This document shows positions 11,901 through 23,807 of a DNA stretch of 64,000 bases, piece after piece; position 1 is the stretch's first letter, and the number at the start of each line of letters is the position of its first letter. A model generated the notes under the pieces. The model was not told the DNA's origin. It saw only the letters and a list, made by a program, of their open reading frames with translations, and made no database searches. The translations under genes were made by a program, and so were the position numbers. Source of the DNA: Daldinia sp. FL1419 (taxonomy: Eukaryota > Ascomycota > Sordariomycetes > Xylariales > Hypoxylaceae); the NCBI GenBank assembly GCA_025201765.1, contig MU623410.1:1-64000 (forward strand), read 5' to 3'.

Positions 11901-12669
11901 GACATTATCCCCTGAAGATAGGGAGAAGCTTAGAGCAGATCTCGAAACCGCAGAACAGCAGTGTCAGTCTTGGATGCAGTTGGTGAATGATACTATGGGC
12001 ATGATGAAACTATTTACGGCTGCATTACGCGACGCTTTTACCATGCCTGAGATAGTAACCCGGTTGGCAGGCATGCTAAACTACAACTTAGAATCTCTAG
12101 TTGGACCGAAACGAGGAAATCTCAAAGTACAGGATGCCAGAAAATATCATTTTGATCCGAAAACCCTCTTATCCGACTTTATAGAGATCTACATCAACCT
12201 ATCACCAAAGCCTGCCTTTATCGAAGCAGTCGCCGCGGATGGTCGCTCGTACAAGCCAGACAACTTCAATACGGCAGTGGCTTTAATGGAGCGTAATCTT
12301 AATACAGCACCTGAAGTCATTTCGACTTGGAAATCTCTAATAGAGAAGTTTGCAGAAGCCAAACAACGTCTAGACCAAGCAGAACTCGATCTAGGCGAAA
12401 TACCCGATGAATTCGAGGATCCCCTGATGGGTGATTTAATGACCGATCCCGTCATATTACCGTCACACAATATTGTTGATCGATCCACGATCGTTCAACA
12501 ACTTCTCTCTAACCCTCTGGATCCCTTCACTAGGAAGCCAATGACTATCGACGATGTGATTCCGGCGGATGATTTGCGTACCCGGATTGAGGAATGGAAA
12601 GCCGAACGGATAGCAGCTGCTAGGGCTAAGATATCGGACGGGGATGCCATGGACACAACGTCAGGTTAA
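8992..12669 (+). CDS. UFD2: Ubiquitin conjugation factor E4 (U-box E3/E4 ligase)
   Basis: Inferred exons: 8992..9039, 9104..9882, 9938..10910, 10962..11553, 11600..12669; 1153 aa, all phases consistent. UFD2 elongates ubiquitin chains on substrates already primed by an E3, acting with Cdc48 in the ubiquitin-fusion-degradation pathway. The N-terminal RLAKLGGG motif opens exon 2; the large Ufd2 core follows (for example RDPNPNHDSLVPYLLRHH, rebuilt across intron 2, and KFNIRYEIFQVIKCIWPN). The C-terminal U-box is at about residues 1069-1140 (EDPLMGDLMTDPVILPS, then IVDRSTIVQQLL and DPFTRKPM). Two classes of intron start are seen; intron 2 uses GTCAGT. Exon 1 codes only 16 residues from ATG 8992; an alternative is to start at the ATG of exon 2 (9104). 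Size is normal for a fungal UFD2. Confidence 0.97.
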
Positions 12670-13491
12670 GGAGGCCTCTATGTAAACTCTACTTGTCTGT
12701 ACCACCAGATTATCGGCGAGTGGGGATCACCGGGGGGGTATATAGCATAGGCAAATGGCCTTGAAGGAAGCTACGGATAGAGATGATTATGCGTTTCTCT
12801 TCATCCGCAGGGGTGCCTTTAACAACTCAATTTTTATACGCGGTTTAGTCGTGGACCAGCTCCATAACTTAATGATAGACGGTCACCATGGTAGCTACCT
12901 CATATACGGTCGTTTTATTTTAGGACAACAAAGGTGCATTGATACCCCCCTATTTCTACCTAGCTAGCCTTGACGGTAGTAAATACCAACTAGTTCCTTC
13001 GCTGTTATAATATGGTCGTATTCTAGTGAAATGTATTCTAATGAAATAGTACCTTGTCAAATCTTGGCATTTTTCAAGCTAGAAAGTGGATTAGGTAGCT
13101 AAAGGGGGAACGCAGAAACACGCATCACCCGAATGTCGCTCCGGACGGTTTCTAGTGCTGCTTTAGCACTAGCTGTAAGTAAGTCTACGGCACGGTCTAA
13201 GAAATTGGTCGTTAGGCATACTGGTTAGACGTAATCTGCTTACACATACGGGGGTATATGCGGACTAACTTGTAGTTATGAAGTAGAGAATAATAGTATA
13301 AAAGGGTGCGGGAAGTCGCAAGAAGTAGACATGTTGGTAACCCCTTGAGCCCGTCTACTGGCTGAGGATTTGTGTTCCAACTATCAACTGCGTGGTTCGG
13401 GAAACATTTGGCGATCATTCAATATTAACTTGGCCCACGGCTGGCTTATAAAAACTACAAAATAGCTACCGTTATCCCGCCACCATCCACC
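12670..13491. other. Intergenic
   Basis: About 820 bases. Small open frames on both strands show no motif. It should contain the UFD2 3' UTR and the promoter of the NTF2-like gene. TATAAAA at about 13297 and ACTTATAAAAAC at about 13444, some 40-50 bases before the start at 13492, are TATA-like. Confidence 0.45.
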
Positions 13492-13962
13492 ATGGCGGAG
13501 TTCCGACAAGTTCTACAGGAGACGGCGAATGCCTTCGTAGAGAATAACACGCTCGCGGTGAAGAAAAGGGACGTATCCCTGTTCTCGGCGATCCTGACGG
13601 AGGACTGCGTCCGGATGTACCGGCCCCTCTCGTTCATCCAGCGGTACCCGCAGTTCTTCAAGGCGGAGATTACCAATGCGGACTACGAGGCCCAGATGGG
13701 CGTCGAGCTGCAGACGATGACGGACGTGTCGCAGATGATTACCAGGACCGTGATCGACACGGCGGAGCGGAGGGCTACGTTGTGGAGCGAGCAGACTGTG
13801 CACACGGCGGACGGGACGACGAGCAAGGTCGAGGTCATTTGGGGCCTGAGTTTCTCGGAGGACGGGACGAGGGTTTCGCAGATTGTGGAGTTTGTGGACA
13901 CGTACGAAGCTACGATGGTGTTGGAGCAGATGTTGGCTAAGATGAAGGAGGGTACGGCGTGA
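13492..13962 (+). CDS. NTF2/SnoaL-like small cytosolic protein
   Basis: Single exon, 156 aa, start in strong context (CCACCATGG). The layout fits the NTF2-like cone fold used by SnoaL-type cyclases, isomerases and stress-related small proteins: an N-terminal helix (FRQVLQETANAFVENNTLA), a helix with the typical LFSAILTEDCVRMYRPLSF stretch, then several amphipathic strands (ATLWSEQTVHT, VEVIWGLSFSEDG, VSQIVEFVDTYEATMVLEQM). Fungal members of this type occur alone or in secondary-metabolite clusters; the neighbour is an NAD(P)-dependent reductase, but no synthase is present, so no cluster is claimed. The gene is clearly more GC-rich than its surroundings and produces long open frames on the opposite strand. 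Substrate unknown. Confidence 0.78.
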   Translation: MAEFRQVLQETANAFVENNTLAVKKRDVSLFSAILTEDCVRMYRPLSFIQRYPQFFKAEITNADYEAQMGVELQTMTDVSQMITRTVIDTAERRATLWSEQTVHTADGTTSKVEVIWGLSFSEDGTRVSQIVEFVDTYEATMVLEQMLAKMKEGTA

Positions 13963-14290
13963 CCTGAGAAGGGGGTTTTTTTTTTCTTTGGCCGTCGTTT
14001 ACAGATCCTATCATGTTCGCTAGCGTGAGAAAGTCGGCATGGATGGGATCGTACAGGGGGCGCGACTATGACCAATCAATTAATTGCATCTACACCTCTA
14101 AAAGTATCGCATAACTTTTGAAAAATGTTGAAATATCATTTTTCAATTTCTAATGCAATGTCTAGAAATGGCTTATAACTTCTGGCGCATCAGGCACCTA
14201 GGTAGGCATCGAGTTCGCAAAGTCATCGTTATACCCCTGAAGATCGATGCCCCCTTTTCCCCTTCGGTCTGTCCGACTAATTGCATTCAT
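13963..14290. other. Convergent intergenic spacer
   Basis: About 330 bases between the convergent stops of the NTF2-like gene and the reductase gene. A T-run of about ten bases just after the first stop is the only notable element. Confidence 0.5.
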
Positions 14291-15425
14291 CTACGCGGGG
14301 ATCTTCAGTAGACTCTCGACGGTATCAACCGCAGTCTTATCAACGGGAATCCAATCGATGCCTAGGACTTTACTAGCACGCGTGTTGTCGTATCCAAAGG
14401 TAGCTTCTGGCTTCGCAGCACCCGGCGCAAGCTTGACGTTGTCATCCGGCAACTTGTCAGCGAGGTCGGGGAATCCCTTTCGGACTGCACGCGCCAGCTG
14501 CACGTTATCGTAAAATCCCGCCGTGGTGAAGAATCGTTGGCCGCCTGCCTCAGGGAGCTCCATGGCCTTGACGTGAGCGAGCGCAACGTCTCTAACGTCG
14601 ACCCACAGCCACACGCCAGTTGCCGGGATCTCCTCCTTCCACTTGCCCTGGACTAGATCTACGAACCGCTGGTCGCTGGTGTTGATGTCCTTAAGCGAGT
14701 CTAGGTGGTGCGCCACAGGACCGAAGACCATGGGCGGGCAGATGGTGGCAAGGTCGAATCCGGGCTTTTCTTGCTCGACGAAGTCCCAAGCTGCCTTCTC
14801 AGCGTACTTTTTCGACACGCGGTAGGATGTGGGGGGAGGCCCCCTAAGTCCATCTTCATATCTATAGTTCATTTAGTCCTCGGAATTCAATCGAGAATGT
14901 TTTCATATCAGTTGGACTTACGTGCTCGGGTTCCAGTCAGCTTCGCTAAATACCTTTGTGGTATCGCTCATCTTATTCTCCGACATGATAGCAGCGAAAG
15001 AGCTGGTGACAACAACGCGCTTGACGCTAGGCGCATACTTGGCGATGGCCTGGAGAATGCCCTTGGTGCCATTGATAGCCGGGTCCAGGAGTTCCGTACG
15101 GGGGTCCGTGAATTTGAAGTGGAATGGCGACGCTGTGTGCTGTACGTAGTCGATTCCAGGCGTGTTCGCTATCAGCTCGTCGAAGGCGTTGGGTACGGCG
15201 ATGTTCGGCACAATGGCTACCGAGAGCTTCGCGCCGGGATATTTGGCGCGAATTTGGGAGGCCTTGGTCTCGGAGCGCACTGTCGTTATTACCTCGTACC
15301 CTCCTTTGAGCAGAAGCTCGAGGACGTGAGCTGTGAGTGTTAGATGGAATGCGTAGGATCATCCATCCGGGTTGAAACTTACCGGCGATAAATCCAGAGC
15401 CGCCTGTTAGGAGTACCTTGGGCAT
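14291..15425 (-). CDS. NAD(P)-dependent ketoreductase, extended SDR family (GRE2/dihydroflavonol-reductase-like)
   Basis: Inferred exons: complement(14291..14861, 14922..15330, 15383..15425), 340 aa, phases consistent. Extended short-chain dehydrogenase of the group that includes yeast Gre2 (methylglyoxal/aldehyde reductase) and plant dihydroflavonol reductases; cytosolic, NADPH-linked reduction of aldehydes or ketones is the family activity. The nucleotide-binding TGGSGFIAAH is rebuilt across the first intron. The active-site YRVSK (Tyr-x3-Lys) follows PPPTS at about residue 170, and the substrate-domain stretch GVWLWVDVRDVALAHVKAME matches the family. The catalytic Ser lies in VVVTSSFAAI. 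Length is typical. A likely second activity (for example on natural-product ketones) cannot be judged from sequence. Confidence 0.93.
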
Positions 15426-18048
15426 TTTGGGATTTTCTTTCCAGTAGCTTATTTAAGTGTTATTTAAGTGTTAAGGGCGTACAAATAAGTGAAATATGAT
15501 GGATGTCAATGAGAGAAGACTGCTCGCTGAATGGTAGTATAACTAGGTATACTTGAAGTTTTATATCCTCAAGTTGGAATTGCAGGCCTCCCTATATATG
15601 ATCTAAAACCTAAGCTATCCCAATGCCCCCTCCAATCTATATTCATCCGAGGGTGATTAACTGGATGTATGGCAACATCGCGGGGTTCCATAACAGATAG
15701 CAACGTCACTAAGTCAAGCTTAGTTCACTCCACCATGGCTTTTCGGGGATAGCAATCATTATTGGTCCAACGCTAAAGGTGAAGCCACTAATACCATATA
15801 ATACCATATTCATTGTTAAACCCGTCGACATGTTTCACTCACTCCTCCAACCACCGTGAGATAATGGAAGACATATTTCGGCGTGAGTCATGAATAAAGG
15901 GGTCAGGATCTTTCGGCGCTCCAGAATATACCCGAACTTTCCCGCCCCGTGCTCATGTATAAGGTCCGTAATAGTTTTAACTAAGGCCGAAATAATCTCC
16001 TTTGTACCTCACCCAGAGCCCCGGTCTATCGGCGTGATATTTCGGCAAAAGCTGCAAAAAGGTGCTTGTGCAAACCGGCCGTTAATTGATTTTTCGGCGT
16101 TTATTAGTCGGCGAGATCCGTAATACTTAGGTGGGCAACCATAATACCGCAACTTACCCCAATCTCCACCTAAAACGCTCTAATCAACTATCTCCATTTG
16201 TACTGTCGCATAGTCAACTAATACCTTATGAAGACAATTATATCTGAGTCATAACCAACTTGACTAATAGACACCACGTATTGGTCAGCCGAGTACTTGA
16301 AAATCCTGTTGGCCCGATCTTTTTTATTCGAAATGTATTTCTAAGCAGAGAAGTGCTGTATGATACCACCACCCAACACCGTAGATCGTACAGAATATAA
16401 TCAATCGATTTGTGGGGAAGCGGTATTAGAACTCGGGATTAAAGTGGTATTTCCGGGCTATATGGAGCTCGTTTTATCATGCGATTAAACGACCACCGGC
16501 CTTGACTTTTTATTCTGTAGCCCTAGATACCTACCTAGGTATTCATATATCTCCTTGTGAACTCAGGTTTCTTAATCAATTTCAACAGCCTCTATAGCTA
16601 TGTCTAACCTTGAAGAACGACGCAATATTAAACTTCAATTTTAGAGGACTCCCTAGAACATCAGGTAGCTATATTGGTCTGCCCATACACTCAACCACTT
16701 AGATATTTGTATGATAAACATTCAATAACAGGCACACAGGAAGGGTAGACTACAATTCCTACTACTCCATTACTGAAGAAAAGAAATGTTTTAAATATAA
16801 GAAATTCAAGCGGCCATCCGGTTCACCTTACAACTGTTGAATGAAGACTGATTCAAGTAATTAAGACAAATTGATAGGCTCTTTTAAACAATATGGATAG
16901 CTACTATTATTATGCACGTTATCAATAGTCTAAGGTAGATGATTCTAGTCTTGATATTTCTTATTGTAGAAAATGTCTTGCTCTGCTTAAGAGACACTTT
17001 ATCAACGCATAGCTTAGATCTATATAAACATAACTAGCACTATATTCTTGGGAAAATACTCTATTACACCATATTCACCTAAAAGATCAATTTTCTTGAT
17101 AATCGGCAGTGTGTCCGGAGAAGATAACCATCATAAACTGCCTGGATTCTCCGAATCGGCTTCCAATACGTACATAAACATACCTCGAACAACTGTGGAA
17201 CTTATGTGCTCTTACCTATATCGGGGGTCATGGGAGATTATTCTAGCGTTCGTGACGAAGAGAGCGTGCCCGAAGTCATTGCTTACCTATTTATACGAAC
17301 TCGAACAGCATAAAGATCGCGTCATCACTATGATGGAAGAGCTTTTGAAGTTAACTAAAATTAAAGAAAGATAAAGCAATACATTCGGCGACTGATGCAG
17401 AGGGACGCTTGGAAATTATCCGGTTGTATGGAAGATAGTTACCTGTGGCCATAGGCTGGAAAGTGGAGCTGCGCGGGAGAAGAGAGAACTTAGGGAATAT
17501 GGAAAATATACGGGCTACTATTTGAACAGGCTCGTGGTTATCGTTTGTAAGATGGAGGATTCTACTCCATCCCGCTCATAAAATTCGACAGGGTCGGTGT
17601 AAGTCCTTTGAACTCCAGAGTTAAGCCTGGCATATTTCGTTTATCGGGTTTTGGTCCATAGTATTCCTGGGGGTTCTTATGTCGGGTAAAACCCCATCAG
17701 AGTATATGGACTATTTGATTACTCTTTGTGGGCATGTAACCATCTGATTAGATTAGCTTGGGTCGTATCTACTATGGTATAGGCCAACAGGTAGACCCTT
17801 AAGTATTCGCAGGATCTACTTTGGGGAACATCATAGTATAAAGGCTTTATCGCCATTCACTTTGGTTATACTCGCGTTTGTGAAAATGTTGATATTCAAG
17901 CGAGATAGATATACAACTTAAGACCTGGATGCTATATTTAACGGTATAGTACTACCGATACATGGAATTTGATATGCAATATGCCTCCCCCACACCCAAC
18001 TCCTCGCTGTGCCTAAAGGGATAAAAGAACCGCCGTTGACGCGTCAAA
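15426..18048. other. AT-rich intergenic region
   Basis: About 2.6 kb, clearly AT-rich from about 16,100 onward, with no convincing gene. The longest frame (17048-17374, plus, 108 codons) has no motif I recognise; it includes a YLYELEQHKDRVITMMEELL-like helix and might be part of a gene, but no supporting exon was found. One TACCTAGGTA palindrome lies at 16532. Confidence 0.45.
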
Positions 18049-19496
18049 TTAGAGTTCCGGCGCATTAGGATCGTCCTTCTCGTGGTGAATTACAAGGTTG
18101 ATGCCCTTGTCGGCAGCAGAATCCCTCCAAGCATTGACCATCAATTTCCCCGGTATAAAACCCTTGGTGCGCACCACGGCTTTACCAGCGTGGCATTCAT
18201 ACGTCAAGACGAACCATTCCAGCTGACCGTCGGTAAGGACGTATTGGCAGACCCGAGCGAATAGCAGTACTGGCATACGGCGAGTTGCCCGTCCGATCGC
18301 GACGAGGACGTTATGGACCGATGCCAAGGCCTCGACCCTATTGGCAGTGCGCAGATAAGGCGCCTTCATCATATATGAATTGCGGATGTTGAGTCTCTTC
18401 AACCGTGTCCAGAAGGGCGCTTCTTGGCTTTTAGGGGCTTCGGCTATTCCCGGTCCTAAGAGAAAAGGCGTAAAGAACTGGACGGCGTCTATGCAATCGT
18501 CAAATTCGAACGATTCACATTGTTGGCTAAATGTTCGCATGTGGGCATAAAAGGCCGACCATGGCTGCTTCGGGGGCGCGGGAGCTGGTATCAACATTGG
18601 GCTAGGACGGCGTAAACTGAGTACTCGAACTGTATCGGCATATTGGAGACCTAAAGCAAAGCCTAATTATGGGTCCCAGGGGTCAGTAAGGGGTACATTC
18701 GTGATGGTATCAAGTCGACTATCGTAAGCGACAGGGAGAGGGGGAAAGAAAATGGCAGAAAAAAAAAAAAGAAAAGGAATTACTAACTATTTCTTTGCTT
18801 AATATCTCGATGGCGTGTTGAGTCGTGGTTGAGCTCGACGTCAAGATATTCCAATGCTTGAAGCCTAGACACAATCGCCAGTATAGATGTTGGCTGCAGG
18901 TGTCTTCCGGTACACCGGAAACCACTAAAGACGTCAATATGTGGCAGTGAAACAGCCTCAAGATCGAGTTTTATGTCCGACGTAAGAGCCCGCCCTGTCA
19001 CGAGGGTTCCACCATTTCTACCGACCAAAGTTGACGAATCACTAGGTGAGTCAACAAGAAGATGAAGGTCCAAGCCGAGAGGAGATGTATCGCTCTTCCG
19101 CCACCGAGTCATTGCACGAAAGAAATTCCCGAGAGCCGTAGTCAAGACCTCGGTGCTTCGCCGCCTCTCTGCTGACGTCTCCTGCTCGCCATCGAGGTGA
19201 GATTCATATCTATCCAGATGAACATGAAAGCAGATGGTCTGGACGATTGCTCTCCGCCGTGGAGAAGTGACGATCTGGCAAAAGGACTTGAGACGCTTCG
19301 GAGTGACACGTATGACCTTGAAAGTAATAGGCTCGACGAATTCCTCCTGCCATTCCCTGGATACCGTTGCATAATGTGCAATAGTCGAGGCTGGCCCTTT
19401 TCGCCAGCCGTTAGAGTCAGTCTGTCGCGCTACAAGAGAATAAATCGTCTGGCGTACCTCGTATGGTAACGAGTTCAATGATGGCGCTGCAGCCAT
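18049..19496 (-). CDS. F-box-like domain protein, hypothetical
   Basis: Inferred exons: complement(18049..18662, 18788..19496), 440 aa, phase consistent. The N-terminus has the F-box-like pattern of expanded fungal families (LNSLPYEVRQTIYSLVAR, then SREWQEEFVEPITFKVIRV), which in such proteins would bind Skp1 in an SCF ubiquitin ligase. The rest is a weakly repetitive Leu-rich region (LEAVSLPHIDVFSGFR, LQALEYLDVELNHD, ADTVRVLSL, FWTRLKRLNIRNSYMM) that fits an LRR-like substrate-binding part. The intron uses GTTAGT and an ATTAG acceptor; an alternative acceptor nine bases further in (CTTTAG) also keeps phase. An in-frame ATG 16 codons upstream (19544) gives a hydrophobic extension and is less likely. 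Target unknown. Confidence 0.6.
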
Positions 19497-21646
19497 GGTC
19501 TGATGGTGGTTAAGAAAAGGGAGTGAAAACCATAACAACTTCAATAGAAGGGTTCACGGAGAGCCGGTCGTGTAGAGATACTAGGGAAACTAGTTTTAAA
19601 TGGGATAAGGGGCACATGCTTCTAGGGGCGGCATCTTGAAGAATCCCATGCTGGGATAGATGGGATTTTGAATTTGCCACGCGGGGCCCTCTTGGAGAAT
19701 TTCGTGCATATAGTATCCGTTCCTAATTCCCGGATCCTCTTTGAGAGCTTTAAGTCGCCACGGAACCAGCACGCTATTCTAGACCGGTCGGAAGCAACCG
19801 GTGGACTTGACAAATGCCGGAGACTACACACAAACTGTTGAATGTGATATAAGACAACTAATCCAAATTAATCCATCGCTTAAAAAAAGAAAAAAAAAAA
19901 AGCTATTCTTTCAATCCATACCCTAGTTAGACACTTTTAAATCAAGTTTATACCAGACGGTAAAAGAGCTAAGGATTCGTAGTATGCCCTCTTATTGTTG
20001 CCATATTGGGTAATGGCCACTTTTATATCATTCGTAAACTCCGAAGACACACGACATCTCCACCCGGGATCTTTTTTTGAAAGGGTATTTACATAATACT
20101 ACATTTCCATTCGATAATAATCAAAGCCAAACCGCCCAGTAAAACCCCGGAAGATGCTCTTGTAAGAACTCAAGACATCTACATCAAACAAGCTGAGATA
20201 TTGACAGTACCACCACATTAATCTTAAAGGCCGTATTGAGTCAAACGCAATATAGAGGGACATACGGTGTTCGTGGATAGTTCGTACATAGGCTAATCGG
20301 TTGGTACAAAGAAATCACCGAGTGGAACAGCTCGCACCTCGGGGTGGCAAAGTGCAATAAGTCCAATTCCCTTTTCCTTCTGTACCGCTAGTAAACCGCC
20401 AGTAAACCGCCTAACCTCGGAGAACTCCCGCATGGCAAAGGCTTAAAAGGCATAGCCCCCACAGCATGGTTGCTGAGCTAGAGCAGTGGGCTCTTCCGCT
20501 AGCTTCCACCCTACCATCGAACGAAACCTCCATGCTTGAGATATTCTAACTATCTAACCGGTTACATTATACGAGACACCGAAGCCTACGACAGATATAT
20601 ATCAGGGTTATGGGTCAATATATTTCTTCGCAGTGGACATTTACGTCTAATATCCCGTGTCCCTTAAGACCTATTGTTTAGGTTATAAAAATAATAACAT
20701 CCTTAATTGTAGGCTGCAAGGCGTCCAATTAGTAGACAATGGAGGTAACCTCAGACGCTGATTTCATAGTTTGACGTGATAATTTATAAGATTAGGGCCG
20801 AAGAATTAGTTATTGTGATACCGTCCCCCTTTTGATCTCTCAAGCAATTCCTCAGGCAGTAGAAGCTCAGCAGTAGAAGCCCATGGTTAAACTCACCAAC
20901 TTACTATAATTTCTCATTAGAAGTGAGAACCGAGAGCTCAAACGTAGAAATGGTATTTCTTGAGCTTAAATAACTTGTTATCTTTAAGATCTGATAATTG
21001 CACATAGAATTCCAGAGTTCCTGTGACATCGTCCCTCAGGCGAGGGGGGGAAAAGCAAGTTATCTAACCCATGTATGCAGGTACTGAAAAGACGGGATCT
21101 TCAATGGAGGGGTTGTGACGTGTTGATAAGAGAGCCTTTGATTTTCCGCTGCGAACTCCAAGCGTCAAGTTACATCCGCCAGGGCCGTAACTAACAGGAG
21201 TGGTTAGGAACCCTGCCGATCGTCCACCGGGCACCTGCACGGCACACGACACCACGTCGCTTTACGCCAGGCCGGTGAAGAAGTAGCTGTAGGTTAGGTC
21301 TGCTGCACTGCGACGTCGGTTTGGGGCTGCCGGAGTTCCGCTGGACCATCCCCCCTCCTTCGCGATAAGCCCACGAAGCTGCGCAGCATTCGAAGGGACG
21401 AGCCAAGAATGCGGAGAGGAGCCGTGAGGCTGCGAGAAAAGATAAGATACCGTCTAGTCGGCTTCGATAGGACAAACAGATACCAATCGATGGAGGGCAG
21501 AAAAGCAAGAGGGGATGTTATAAAACCGCGGGCAGCCGTCATGGATGGACCCTGATCCGGGCGGGGGAACCATACTCACACCTTCAACGACGGAAAGGGG
21601 GTCTCCAAGAAACACGAAGCTAGATACACCCAGTCGGACCTAAAAG
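19497..21646. other. Divergent intergenic region
   Basis: About 2.1 kb between the divergent F-box-like and amidase genes. A direct repeat AGTAAACCGCC x2 lies at 20390-20411. The last 500 bases are more GC-rich, contain TATAAAACC at about 21519 (some 125 bases before the amidase start), and give short meaningless frames on the minus strand. No gene supported. Confidence 0.45.
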
Positions 21647-23807
21647 ATGCCCCCTTCCGGCTTAAACCCTCGAGGTATATCGTTCCTTTTATGCGCGTGT
21701 CTGGTATTTGCCCAACCCGTGAAACGCGCCCCTCTCGCATACCTGCAGACCACGCAACGACACGGCGACGTCGCGTTCGGGCTTGGCGACAAGACCTACC
21801 TGGCCAGCATCCGATACCCCAAAGCCAGAATCGCCCTCGACGTGGACGACCGGCCCACGGCAAACCGGCAAGATGGATCCCTGGTGCCTTTCACCGTCGT
21901 ATTTGCCGACCGCGAGGTTGTTACCGCGGAGTACCTGCAGGACGTCGTTGCGCGCTACGTAGCGGGTGACGACGTGTTCTCGGCGGACTTCTTGGAGGGT
22001 GTGTATATTAAGAATAACGGCACGAGCGGTAGTCAAAGACTCGACGCGAGTGCGCTGGCTTACCTGAACGATCTTGCGCCGCGGCGCTTACTCCTGGACC
22101 TTAGTTTTCAAAGTGGTTGTTGTAAGTTTTTGGACCATCCCACACGCACGGTCCGCGCATTTCCCCCCTGAGCCTCCCTAGGTTGACGATTCTTAAGACT
22201 CCACAGATATCGGAGTAACCTACGTCCCAACCTCAGATGCGAGCAACATCACTGCTGGACCATATGCCGCGCTGGTGTCAGATGACTCGATATCGCTTGC
22301 GGTAGTATACCGCCTTTACCGCGACTCGCATCGCAATTTTCTCTACGGCACATATGATTCCAATGATGGGGAGGGCACGTTCAATTCCGTAGAAATATTC
22401 CTTCCTCGATTCTGGGACCCAATGATCCCGGTACCCTCCCGCATCTATAGTTGGGACGACAAGAGGCCACTTGCGGGGTCTCGGGTCGCGATCAAAGATC
22501 TATTCGATATCAAGGGCCTTATTACATCCGGCGGTAGTCAAGCGTGGGCGGAAATCGTAGAGGTCGCGAACGAGACCGCACCATCCGTCCAACGCATCGT
22601 TGATTTGGGTGGCATTTTAATCGGCAAGTATAAACTAGCACAATTCGCATCCGGCGCGAACCCTTGGGATTGGCAGGACGAGCACTACCCATTTAACCCC
22701 CGTGGCGACGGCTGGCTCACATGCTCCGCCTCGTCCTCCGGCGGCGGATGCTCCGTCGCCGCGTACGACTGGCTTGACTTTGCAATCGGCTCGGACACCG
22801 GATCATCGATGCGACGGCCTGCCGCAGTTTCCGGGACCTACGGAAATCGGCCGAGCCAAGGGCTCATGACTCTTTCGGGGGTTATGCCGCTTGGCGCGGC
22901 GACAGACACAGCAGGAGTATTCGCCCGGGACGTGCACGACTGGGTGCGCTTCGCTAAGAACTGGTACGTTCCGGAGATGTGCCAGGACCCTTCGATCACG
23001 GGCTTGAGTCCTCTCGAAGTACCTGGTTCCCATGGTTTTCCTAAGCGCATCTTATATCTCACGGACTACTTACCCCTGAAGAACCCGGCTGCGGAAGAGG
23101 TACTTCAGGAGTTCATCCGGAACCTAACAATGGTCTTTGGAATGACGGTTGAAAATTTTAATATGACTGCGGCTGTTGGGAATACCACTGACGAAGTACC
23201 TAAATATGATGTTTTAAATAACGCGACGGGTGTTATTAACGCTATGACACAGTATCGTGAGGTAGGTCAACCGCTGGTAACAGCATGGAGAGAACGATAC
23301 GAGGGGCGTTTCCCACCGATTGACCCAGCCCAGCGACATAGGTGGCAGGTGTACGACGAATCATTCTACACCAATGAATTGTACAACCAGTCTCTAAACA
23401 CCAAACGGGCAGCCGTCGATTGGTTTGAATCCAAGATTCTGTACTCGACGCCGGAGTCGTGCAGCGAAAGCATCATGCTGTGGGACATTGGCACAGGCGG
23501 GCTGCCGAGCTACCGGGAAGAATCCCTCAACAACAATCCCAACACAACGTCTTTCCTAGCCGTAACTCCGCCGACAGCAGGTATCAATGGGGCCAGTCTA
23601 TGCCCTATCTACGGATGCGTCGACATGACGATTCCGATCGGGCAGGTATCCTACCTGAGCAACGTGACATTTGTCGAGGAGATGATGCCCGTTACAGTGA
23701 GCGTAATCGCGAAGAGAGGGTGTGACTTTATGTTGTGGAACATGTGGGAGAAGCTTGCAGATGAAGGTGTGCTGAAGACAATCAAAACGGGGAGGACCGC
23801 ATTTTAA
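21647..23807 (+). CDS. Secreted amidase-signature (AS) family enzyme with fungal N-terminal domain
   Basis: Inferred exons: 21647..22121 and 22207..23807, 691 aa, phase consistent (phase 1 join makes GCYIGVTYVPT). A signal peptide is likely at the N-terminus (ISFLLCACLVFAQPVKR). An extra region of about 200 residues precedes the amidase domain, as in fungal Arp1-type proteins. The AS Ser-cisSer-Lys triad is readable: Lys about 255 in VAIKDLFDIKG, cis-Ser about 335 in CSASSSGGG, nucleophile Ser about 359 in GSDTGSSMRRPAA. The family hydrolyses amide bonds. One oddity is DTGSS where most AS enzymes have DTGGS. Several N-glycosylation sequons (for example NNGT, NMT, NATG) agree with secretion. 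Substrate unknown; a role in melanin chemistry has been suggested by name for relatives only. Confidence 0.9.

Noticed and set aside
14643..15343. Plus-strand frame of 212 codons
   Set aside because: Antisense to the reductase gene and spans its introns; no motif.
17048..17374. 108-codon plus-strand frame in AT-rich DNA
   Set aside because: Nothing recognisable and no neighbouring exon; kept only as a remark in the intergenic entry.
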